43,693 nucleotides of DNA, from positions 1 to 43,693 of the forward strand of contig NZ_JPUF01000034.1 of NCBI RefSeq assembly GCF_014737315.1, in the 5' to 3' direction. The position numbers and the translations under genes are program-made. Below the pieces are notes generated by a model. That model did no database searches and was not told where the DNA came from. It saw nothing but the letters and a program-made list of their open reading frames with translations. Numbering within the stretch: position 1 is the first letter of the stretch; each line of letters opens with the position of its first letter. Below, one piece after another: positions 8,043 through 14,501 of the stretch. The stretch comes from Treponema zioleckii. Lineage in GTDB: Bacteria > Spirochaetota > Spirochaetia > Treponematales > Treponemataceae.

Positions 8043-8874
8043 TCCTTTGTATATTGTATCTTTTGGCTCCTTCAAATAAAAAAGAGTTCTCAAGATACGA
8101 AATATAATTTGCGACGGTTTCATTATCAATGTTGACTTTTTGTATTGTTTGAAGCGTGTTCTTGATTTTTGTTGGATTTACGAGCGAGCCAACTGATGAA
8201 CACATTGCGTCAACCATAGATTCAAGTGCTGTCTTGTTGCGGATATGATTTCGTTCAACGACATCATCGATGTAAGTTTTATTCCAAAGTTGCTGCAAAT
8301 ACCGTGCTTTTTGCTCAGGAGTCTTAAGATTTCTGAGACGCGGCATTCCGCCGTAAGTGTAGTATTCTTTCCAAAGTTCTGCTGTGCTTTCCGTTCTGTT
8401 CTGGCAAAATTCCGAAAAAGAAAACGGATAGACTCGGACTTCATCTCCGCGGCCTCGGAAAATAGTCTTTATATCCTGTGAGAGGAATTTTGAATTTGAG
8501 CCAGTGATGTAGACATCAACATTGTCTTTTGCGGCCAACCCGTTCACAAGTTTTTCAAAATTCTGGACTTCTTGAATCTCGTCCAAGAAAACGTAGTATT
8601 GTTCGCTTTCGGATTTTATTTGCGAGTAAAGGTATTTTTTTAACGTGTCGTGGTCGGACAAATCTTCGTCAGAATCTTCGTCCTCAATGTCGAGTGAGAC
8701 GATGATGATATTTTCGTCTTTTACCCCCTGAGAAAGCAAATATGACTTGAAGACTTTCTTTAAGAGCCAGGATTTTCCGCATCGTCTGGAGCCAGTTATG
8801 ATTTTTATCTCGCCGTTGTGCATTCGGTTAATGAGTTTTTTAAGATAGATTTCTCGGCCTAAAGTTTCTGTCAT
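8002..8874 (-). CDS. AAA/DUF4143 ATPase, 5' part of a frameshifted gene
   Basis: As it stands the product is 290 aa. Walker A is GSRRCGKS (about 28-35), Walker B is YYVFLDEIQ (about 93-101), and sensor 1 is YITGSNSKF. Reading in this frame runs from normal family sequence (YLENSFLFEGAKRYNI) into nonsense (FRLDSKILCG) after a seven-base A run (T run at 8037-8043 on the given strand). Removing one base restores a protein of about 420 aa that ends at 7611. The helicase-like core is therefore intact, but the nuclease-like domain is separated. Two tandem 39-bp nested palindromes lie directly upstream. The family is the same as the gene at 3051-4268, but of a clearly different subgroup. Confidence 0.8.
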   Translation of the reverse strand: MTETLGREIYLKKLINRMHNGEIKIITGSRRCGKSWLLKKVFKSYLLSQGVKDENIIIVSLDIEDEDSDEDLSDHDTLKKYLYSQIKSESEQYYVFLDEIQEVQNFEKLVNGLAAKDNVDVYITGSNSKFLSQDIKTIFRGRGDEVRVYPFSFSEFCQNRTESTAELWKEYYTYGGMPRLRNLKTPEQKARYLQQLWNKTYIDDVVERNHIRNKTALESMVDAMCSSVGSLVNPTKIKNTLQTIQKVNIDNETVANYISYLENSFLFEGAKRYNIQRKKIFRLDSKILCG

Positions 8875-8884
8875 TATACACCTC

Positions 8885-8973
8885 TAATCGCAAAAAACTG
8901 CAACTTGCAGTAAATTGCGATTAAATTGTAGCTCTAATCGCAAAAAACTGCAACTTGCAGTAAATGTCGATTA
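8885..8973. promoter_or_regulatory. Two tandem 39-bp concentric nested palindromes
   Basis: Unit 1 (8885-8923) has outer arms TAATCGCA and TGCGATTA and inner arms CTGCAA and TTGCAG, all centred on 8904. Unit 2 (8935-8973) has the same inner pair centred on 8954, with outer arms reduced to TAATCG and CGATTA. The centres are 50 bp apart. The pair starts 10 bp before the ATPase start and ends on the stop codon of the upstream ECF-S-like gene. It looks like an autoregulatory operator or the ATPase's own target site. Confidence 0.7.
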
Positions 8974-9576
8974 GAACAAATACTGTGTGTATTTTTTCCC
9001 CAGCTTGTATGCTCCAAAACTCACCACCGCACTTACGATTTTGTCGGTCAGGTTGGTGAGAACGCCCGCGTAATATGTCGCGAAAGTCAGGTTTGGAAGT
9101 ACGACAAAAATTCCCTGCACGCTGGAGTCCACGTTCGGGCTGGTCGCGCTCGCGAACAAAAGACTCACCAGAACATTGCCCGAAATTGCATTCGTAATCG
9201 CGCTCCAAAGTCCTGCCCATAAAAATGCATCGATTGAAAGATGCTGAAACGAGTTCAGCATGAGTTTTTGGGAACTGCTATTCCGAGTTGTATTTGGAAT
9301 CTGATACTTTCTAAAAACAATGTATGCACAAAACGCCGTAAGAACATGGCAAATCGTGAAGGGAAGAGAAGTGTGATAAAAAATCCAGAGCGCGCCGTTT
9401 GAAAGAACCGCGCACGTAATTCCCGCCCAAAGTCCGCACAAGGCCGTAAGTGCAAGTGTGAGAACGGAATCAAGATAAAATGGAAGTGTGATGTTTCGTG
9501 CCAGAACCGAGCCGAAAAAGTTTACGATTGTGGCAATCAAAACGCAAATAGCACAAAAAAAGATTTTCTTTTTCAA
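8971..9576 (-). CDS. ECF-S-like integral membrane protein
   Basis: The 201-aa, very hydrophobic product has about five or six membrane segments. It opens with MKKKIFFCAICVLIATIVNF, then NITLPFYLDSVLTLALTALC, a pattern typical of ECF transporter substrate-binding (S) subunits and related sensory membrane domains. The start is TTG, overlapping the stop of the response-regulator gene, so it is the third gene of a kinase-regulator-membrane operon. Residues about 105-114 (LMLNSFQHLS) are encoded by a dispersed palindromic repeat inserted in frame between two membrane segments. No ATPase or T subunit of an ECF transporter is nearby. It could transport a vitamin-like solute or present a ligand to the kinase. 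Substrate unknown. Confidence 0.75.
   Translation of the reverse strand: MKKKIFFCAICVLIATIVNFFGSVLARNITLPFYLDSVLTLALTALCGLWAGITCAVLSNGALWIFYHTSLPFTICHVLTAFCAYIVFRKYQIPNTTRNSSSQKLMLNSFQHLSIDAFLWAGLWSAITNAISGNVLVSLLFASATSPNVDSSVQGIFVVLPNLTFATYYAGVLTNLTDKIVSAVVSFGAYKLGKKYTQYLF
9239..9263. repeat. Palindromic repeat inside a coding sequence
   Basis: ATGCTGAA, a short spacer and TTCAGCAT form the same element as in the intergenic copies. Here it lies inside the ECF-S-like gene, in frame, and encodes LNSFQHLS. Confidence 0.8.
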
Positions 9577-10241
9577 AACAGCACCCCGATATTTTTTGCG
9601 AACTCAATCAATTCAAGACGGTCGTGGATATTAAGTTTCTGATAGATTATCGAACGCTGATTTATGACGGTCTTTTCTTTTTTGCCAAGGATTTTTGCGA
9701 TTTCTTCGGTTTCTTTTTTCTGTGCCAAAAGCGAGAAAACTTCCTGCTCGGATTTTGTGAGCGACTTGTAATCCATGTAAGAGAATTTTTCGTTCAGAAC
9801 GCTTTCTGGCGAGAGCATCGACTGCATGATTTTGCTTGCCGCGCTGTTGAAGCAGGTTTTTCCGCTGGCAACTGTTAGAATCGCGCCTTCGAGTTCTTCA
9901 ATCTCAGCGTTTTTTGTGATGTAGCCCTGAACGCCTTCCTTCAAAGAATGTTCAATGTGAATCGGGTCGGCGTACATCGTAAAAATAATTGTCTTTAAGT
10001 CCGGGAGGATTTTTCGGAAAGACTTTAATGCGGAAAGTCCGTCCTTGTTTTCATCTTCAAGATTCAAATCGATTATTGCGAGCGAGATTTCGGAATTTTC
10101 GCGCAGGATTTTTTCGCCTTCCTCGCGGTTTGTCGCATATAAAAAGGAAAGATTTTCGTTTTTCTGAGAGAGAAGAAAGCCGATTCCGTCGCGAAGCCCC
10201 GCATGGTCATCAAGAAACAGGATTTTTAATTGAGATTGCAA
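9573..10241 (-). CDS. NarL/LuxR-type response regulator
   Basis: The 222-aa product has a receiver domain with acidic pair DD (residues 11-12) and phospho-acceptor Asp58 (LAIIDLNLED). A C-terminal LuxR-type helix-turn-helix follows (SLTKSEQEVFSLLAQKKETEEIAKILGKK shortened in the middle of the family pattern; about 158-210). It is the partner of the kinase immediately upstream. I prefer TTG 10241, because GGAGG stands eight bases before it. An ATG at 10259 would add six residues and place the ribosome site inside the gene. The frame overlaps the kinase 3' end and runs into the next gene's start, so all three are co-transcribed. DNA targets are unknown, though the ECF-S-like gene in the same operon is a natural candidate. 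Confidence 0.9.
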   Translation of the reverse strand: MQSQLKILFLDDHAGLRDGIGFLLSQKNENLSFLYATNREEGEKILRENSEISLAIIDLNLEDENKDGLSALKSFRKILPDLKTIIFTMYADPIHIEHSLKEGVQGYITKNAEIEELEGAILTVASGKTCFNSAASKIMQSMLSPESVLNEKFSYMDYKSLTKSEQEVFSLLAQKKETEEIAKILGKKEKTVINQRSIIYQKLNIHDRLELIEFAKNIGVLF

Positions 10242-11235
10242 CTGTTGTTCCTCCGTCATTTATGAATTCCACCGTGCCATGCAGTTTTTGCACACGTTCG
10301 CGGATGTTGTTCAGTCCCCAGTGCTTGCGTTTTGCTGATTGCTCGCCAGATTTTTGGGATTCAACAGCTTCTTCGGAAAATCCTGTGCCGTTGTCGCTGA
10401 TTGCGATGTGCATCTCGTCCACAACATCGGTGATTCGTAACTTTACTTCGCTCGCGTTCGCGTGCCGTGCGATGTTGCTCAAGGCTTCCTGCAGAATGTG
10501 AAGAATTTCCACTTGCGAAGAACTTTTGAGCTTTCCAAGAAAATCCGAAGTGATTATTACCGTCGTTTTGATTTCGTGATTCGCTTCAAAAGCCGAAAGC
10601 ATTTTTTTGATGAGAAATTCAAAATCCTCGTCAAATTCAAGACGCGAAGAGTCAATCAGGTAACGGACTTCGCTTAAAGCACGGTCGGTGTAAAAAGCCG
10701 CTTTGTCATCGTCGCCAGTTTTGTGGTAGATTTTAATCGCCGCCAAATCCTGAGCCACGCCGTCGTGAAGATTCCTGCTGAAATTCTTCTGCTCCTCGCT
10801 GATTGCTTCCCGCCGCTCGAATTCCGCCTTTTGGGAAATCTTTTTTGTAAGAATGACTCCGAGCGCAATCAAAAATAAAATCGCCGAAAAATATAAGAAA
10901 CTGTCATAGCCAAAAGAAATCATTCGCTGACTTTTATGAATTTCGTTCTGAAACTGAGAGACTTCTATTGCAAAGGTGCTGTCTGCGTCAGGCATTTTTT
11001 GAGAAGAAAGCGATTTGAATTCCTTTTCAAGATTTTTGTCAAAATAAGTGTAAGGAATGCAATCTTTTTCAATCTCTGAAATATCAAGTGTTGATTTTTG
11101 AATCTCGATAAACTTTTGGTCAAGGCTGTCAAACTTCTTCATCGCCTGCGACTTAAAAACTGCCGTGGAAGAAAATGTCATCACCGCAATAAAAATGAGG
11201 ATGTATTCAATGTGAAGCTGGCGGTAAAAACGCAT
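10210..11235 (-). CDS. Membrane sensor histidine kinase (HisKA_3 type)
   Basis: The 341-aa product has two membrane segments (about 9-27 and 110-130) that bracket an extracytoplasmic sensor loop of about 80 residues. Its dimerisation/phosphorylation motif is NLHDGVAQDL (His157), the N box is ILQEALSNIARHAN (about 247-260), and the G box is DNGTGF (281-286). This is the NarX/DegS-like class that pairs with LuxR-type regulators such as the one encoded next. No Shine-Dalgarno sequence precedes the ATG. Instead TGC-TATACT stands 7 nt upstream, which predicts a leaderless mRNA. The loop has no domain I recognise, so the signal is unknown. Confidence 0.9.
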   Translation of the reverse strand: MRFYRQLHIEYILIFIAVMTFSSTAVFKSQAMKKFDSLDQKFIEIQKSTLDISEIEKDCIPYTYFDKNLEKEFKSLSSQKMPDADSTFAIEVSQFQNEIHKSQRMISFGYDSFLYFSAILFLIALGVILTKKISQKAEFERREAISEEQKNFSRNLHDGVAQDLAAIKIYHKTGDDDKAAFYTDRALSEVRYLIDSSRLEFDEDFEFLIKKMLSAFEANHEIKTTVIITSDFLGKLKSSSQVEILHILQEALSNIARHANASEVKLRITDVVDEMHIAISDNGTGFSEEAVESQKSGEQSAKRKHWGLNNIRERVQKLHGTVEFINDGGTTVAISIKNPVS

Positions 11236-11242
11236 GGAAGAG

Positions 11243-11251
11243 AGTATAGCA
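11243..11251 (-). promoter_or_regulatory. Extended -10 promoter for a leaderless kinase mRNA
   Basis: Read leftward, TGC-TATACT ends 7 nt before the kinase ATG, so transcription should begin at or next to the start codon. The -35 region is weak, as expected for an extended -10 promoter. Confidence 0.5.
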
Positions 11252-11289
11252 CATCAGCGGAACTTGTGTTCGGGAAAAAATCCCGATTA

Positions 11290-11736
11290 TTACCACATGG
11301 CTCCGGCGAGCATTGTAAGGCGGATGAATGTGACTTCGCTTCCTTCGTGGAGTTCAATTGGCGTTTCGAGCGGGAGAGAATCTTTTAGTCCGCTGATTTC
11401 CTTGCCGTCTACAAAAAGCGCGAAAATTCCGTCGAGATAGCACTGCCGTGAGTTTTCTTGGGCTTTTTTTAAGACCGGGGATTTGGTTCCGTAATTCACG
11501 CCAAAGCCGATTTTGCCGGACAGGGATTTTTCTTCAATTTGCTCGGAAGTGAGCACTTTTAAAATCTCGCTTTCGTTCTGCCGTTTTTTGTACTGCGAAA
11601 CGCAAATTGCCGTAACTGCATCCAAAAATTCACCCACTGTGGTTTGTGCTTCAATTTCTTCTGGAAGTTCAAAATCTATTGCTTTTACTCCGGAACGTCG
11701 GGAAGCCACGCTTTTTACATTCACTTTGATTTTCAT
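11290..11736 (-). CDS. Small conserved protein, beta-grasp-like
   Basis: The 148-aa cytoplasmic product has no signal or membrane segment. It begins MKIKVNVKSV and ends HEGSEVTFIRLTMLAGAMW. The first and last strands, plus FALFVDGKEI near the end, recall ubiquitin-like (ThiS/MoaD) beta-grasp proteins, but the C-terminal Gly-Gly is absent, so sulfur carriage is unlikely. I do not recognise a named family. GGAG precedes the ATG. It lies 19 bp after the histidine phosphatase gene and is probably the last gene of a nuclease-phosphatase-small protein operon. Confidence 0.65.
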   Translation of the reverse strand: MKIKVNVKSVASRRSGVKAIDFELPEEIEAQTTVGEFLDAVTAICVSQYKKRQNESEILKVLTSEQIEEKSLSGKIGFGVNYGTKSPVLKKAQENSRQCYLDGIFALFVDGKEISGLKDSLPLETPIELHEGSEVTFIRLTMLAGAMW

Positions 11737-11755
11737 TTTTTAATTCTCCGCATTT

Positions 11756-12301
11756 TCAAAACTTGTATTCCAAAAGCTCGCAGTTTCTTATTCCAAAATC
11801 GCCGTAACTTTCGTTCGTCATATCAAAAAAATAAGAGTTCACCGCGCGGGCAATGCCGTTGTGCGCCACAAGAAGATATGTTTTATCATTCTGTGAAAGT
11901 TCATCTAAAAGATTGTAGATACGCTGACAAAGACGCAGCATTGATTCTCCGCCCTCATAGGACTGAACAAAATTGCGCTTCTCAAGTTTGAAGATCTCGC
12001 CGTTACGGGCGGTTCCTTCGTACTTTCCGAAGTTCTGCTCTCTTAGCCTCTCCTCTGCGCGAAGCGGAAGCCCTGTCAGCTCCGCAATGTGCTTTGCTGT
12101 GTCATAAGCGCGGGAAAGCGGAGAATATAAAATCTCGTCGATGACAATTTCGCCCTTTTCGAGCCTTTCTTTTATAAGCCGACCTGTTTCTTCGGCCTGT
12201 GCGTGTCCTTTTGGCGTAAGAGCGATATCCGTTGCACCGCAGATTTTATTTTCCACATTCCAGAACGTTTCCCCGTGCCTGCAAAAATAGATTTTTTTCA
12301 T
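11756..12301 (-). CDS. Histidine phosphatase family protein
   Basis: The 181-aa product has the phosphoglycerate-mutase-like catalytic motif CRHGETFWN near the N-terminus (RHGE with the phospho-His), the conserved Glu region SPLSRAYDTA, and the second catalytic His in LLVAHNGIARA. Such proteins dephosphorylate sugar phosphates, cobalamin precursors or small metabolites; the substrate cannot be read here. I start at 12301, because GGAGGAAAG lies before that ATG. That ribosome site is formed by the last codons of the upstream nuclease gene, only 5 bp away, so the two are coupled. Confidence 0.9.
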   Translation of the reverse strand: MKKIYFCRHGETFWNVENKICGATDIALTPKGHAQAEETGRLIKERLEKGEIVIDEILYSPLSRAYDTAKHIAELTGLPLRAEERLREQNFGKYEGTARNGEIFKLEKRNFVQSYEGGESMLRLCQRIYNLLDELSQNDKTYLLVAHNGIARAVNSYFFDMTNESYGDFGIRNCELLEYKF

Positions 12302-12305
12302 ATTT

Positions 12306-13343
12306 TTACTTTCCTCCTTTTCTGTCTTGTAAAAAACGGCGGTTTCTGTCCAATTCAAGCTTAAGTTCCTCTTCTGTCGGCAGAACCGTTTTGTATTTGC
12401 TGGCAAAAATCTGCTCAGACTCGTTCAAAACAGAATATTTCACAATGCTTTCGTCTTTGTCGGCGCAGAAAATAATCCCGATTGTGGGATTGTCGTCATC
12501 GCACTTTTTGAGCGAATCAAACATTCTCACATACATATCCATTTGCCCGATGTCTTGATGTTTCAGGCTTCCTTTTTTGAGGTCAACTAAAACAAAGCAC
12601 TTCAAAATGTAATTGTAAAACACCAAATCAATATAAAAATCCTGCGTTTCGGTTTTTATGTGCATTTGCCGCTCCACAAAAGAAAAGCCCTTGCCCATCT
12701 CAAGCAAAAACTTTTCCATGTGGCTGATTATCGCGTTTTCTATGTCCTTTTCTGAAGTAGAAATTTCTGGCTTTATCCCCAAGAACTCAAGAATATACGG
12801 GTCTTTGATGTGAGTTTCAACCGCTTTTGCTGGTGTTTTGGAAGCAAAAGGCTTAATCTGATTTTGCAAAACCCTGTGAAACATATCCGTTTTGATGTTG
12901 CGCTCAAGCTCCCGCACAGACCAAGAACCTTGCTTTGCTTCATTGATGTAATAATTACGCTCGGCTTCGCTGTCAAGACGCATAATCATGCGGATATGAC
13001 TCCAGCTCAATTCTCTACACAGTGTGGAGAGAATTTCTGAATCGCGGAAAGTAAGATAAAACTGCCTACAATTCCACAAATGAGCCACGGACATTCCGCT
13101 TCCAAGTTCTGCGTTCAGTGCTTTTGAAAGATTTTCTATGACTTTTTCGCCATAGCCTGCGCGTTTTTCGCCTTTTTGCTCCTGCTCCACGATTCTAAAG
13201 CCTACAAGCCAATACGCCTGTATCATCACAGAATTAACAGCCTTGTAACTCTGCGATTTTGCAGAATGGAGAATTACTTTTATGTCTTTGATATAATCGT
13301 CTGTAAAGTTTACGCTTTCGATGTTTATAAGTTCTTTTTCCAT
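12306..13343 (-). CDS. PDDEXK nuclease of the DUF1016/YhcG family
   Basis: The 345-aa product matches the YhcG pattern. The N-terminal DUF1016 domain has AYWLVGFRIVEQEQKGEKRA, YGEKVIENLSKAL and the SWSHIRMIMRLDS segment. The C-terminal nuclease-like domain has FYIDLVFYNYILKCFVLVDLK, a PD-(D/E)XK arrangement with D-x-K as the second pair. Members occur in many genomes, sometimes beside restriction or defence genes, and are thought to act on DNA. GGAG precedes the ATG. Downstream genes overlap its ribosome region, so it probably heads a three-gene operon. A decayed palindromic repeat pair lies just upstream. Confidence 0.9.
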   Translation of the reverse strand: MEKELINIESVNFTDDYIKDIKVILHSAKSQSYKAVNSVMIQAYWLVGFRIVEQEQKGEKRAGYGEKVIENLSKALNAELGSGMSVAHLWNCRQFYLTFRDSEILSTLCRELSWSHIRMIMRLDSEAERNYYINEAKQGSWSVRELERNIKTDMFHRVLQNQIKPFASKTPAKAVETHIKDPYILEFLGIKPEISTSEKDIENAIISHMEKFLLEMGKGFSFVERQMHIKTETQDFYIDLVFYNYILKCFVLVDLKKGSLKHQDIGQMDMYVRMFDSLKKCDDDNPTIGIIFCADKDESIVKYSVLNESEQIFASKYKTVLPTEEELKLELDRNRRFLQDRKGGK

Positions 13344-13363
13344 CTTTCAATTCTCCATTTTTT

Positions 13364-13443
13364 GTCATACTCAAACTTGTTTTAGTATCCGTGTTTGCTG
13401 AGCGAAGTCGAAGCATGGATTCCGAAATAAATTCGGATTGACA
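13364..13443. repeat. Two back-to-back variant palindromic repeats
   Basis: The element at 13364-13390 has arms ATACT and AGTAT in place of ATGCT and AGCAT. The element at 13417-13443 has arms ATTCCGAA and TTCGGAT. Both keep the family's spacer and the flanking GTCA or TGACA. The paired changes in the arms preserve a hairpin. Confidence 0.6.
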
Positions 13444-13476
13444 GAAGTCCTTCGTCATTCTTCCTTCATTTGTCCT

Positions 13477-14238
13477 TTAATTTTTTCGCATTTTTATAAT
13501 CATATAAACCGGAGTTTCGACAAAACTTTTATAGCGGTATGACTCTGTTTTTTTCCATTCTTCCGGTGGCATTGGTTCGCACACTTTTTCAATGGATAAG
13601 CCTGCGCTGATGATTGCATTGAGATAATCCGAAACGGTATGGTGATAACTTTTGCTGAGATGATTTTCGTAATTGTCGTTGTACTCAAGCCACGGTTGGA
13701 TATACGCTCTCATCGACTTGTCCAAATACCTTACAGTCCACTCTTCATCACTCGGGTAGCTTTCGTCTGTATGTTCAATCGGATACATTGCTGAATATAC
13801 AGGGTGAATTATAGAAAAAATGCATTCGCCGCCAGATTTTAGGCTTGCCGAAACATTCTCAAATAGTTGTGCAAGGTTTTCGATATAGTGACTTGTCGTT
13901 GATGAAAAAATAAAGTCCACTGGCTCTTTTATCACATCTTTGCAAGCTGCGGCATCGTGCAAAACAAACTCTACATTTGATTTATTTGCTTTTGCCTTTT
14001 CTTTTGCTATTTCAAGCATTTCTTCCGAGAAATCAATTCCCACAATTTTTGCGGGGCAGCTTTTTTCCAAAAGGAAGGTGAAGATTCCCGTGCCGCACCC
14101 CAAGTCCACGACGTTTTTTCCATTCAAGTTCGGAAGCAATTCTTTTATGCACGGCCATTCGATATTAAAACTATAAGAATCCTCCGTATTGTTGAATTCT
14201 TCATAGGCTTTTGCCATAGTATTCCAATCATTTTTCAT
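13477..14238 (-). CDS. Class I SAM-dependent methyltransferase
   Basis: The product is about 253 aa. Motif I is VVDLGCGTGIFTFLLEK, followed by VGIDFSEEMLEIAKEKA (motif II region) and FIFSSTTSHYIENL (post-II). This is the Methyltransf_11/25 fold, and the substrate is not evident. Two ATG codons compete (14244 and 14238). GGAAG stands only one base before the first but seven before the second, so I choose 14238. The gene stands between the nuclease gene and a DUF4143 remnant with no clear operon partner. Confidence 0.85.
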   Translation of the reverse strand: MKNDWNTMAKAYEEFNNTEDSYSFNIEWPCIKELLPNLNGKNVVDLGCGTGIFTFLLEKSCPAKIVGIDFSEEMLEIAKEKAKANKSNVEFVLHDAAACKDVIKEPVDFIFSSTTSHYIENLAQLFENVSASLKSGGECIFSIIHPVYSAMYPIEHTDESYPSDEEWTVRYLDKSMRAYIQPWLEYNDNYENHLSKSYHHTVSDYLNAIISAGLSIEKVCEPMPPEEWKKTESYRYKSFVETPVYMIIKMRKN

Positions 14239-14263
14239 TTTCATGCTTCCACTTCCAATTATC

Positions 14264-14440
14264 CTAAAATTCCATAAGCAAAAAGTCTTTTATGTTTTTG
14301 TGGACTATTCCGTTTTGGGAAAAATCAAAATCATCCATAGAAACAACGTATTTTGGAAAGTTGTCTTTTATGGAATTAAAAACAGAAAACTCTCGCTTTA
14401 CAGTTTCTTCGCTTGCCAAAAGATAAGTCACCTGGACGTG
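14264..14440 (-). pseudogene. C-terminal remnant of a third AAA/DUF4143 ATPase
   Basis: Read leftward, one frame gives VQVTYLLASEETVKREFS, then IKDNFPKYVVSMDDFDFS and NGIVHKNIKDFLL before a stop. This is the conserved C-terminal segment of the same DUF4143 subgroup as the 8002-8874 gene (compare YYIQSAYSLDSEEKRDQE and FKKIVIVGND there). Everything upstream has been lost: the neighbouring AAA/DUF1703 gene ends about 60 bp before it. It is too short to be functional and marks a deleted or replaced family member. Confidence 0.75.
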
Positions 14441-14501
14441 ACTGCTGACCTTTGTTACCTTTCCCTGCTGTTGTGGAGCGGCATTTTTTCGTCCTGATTT
14501 T

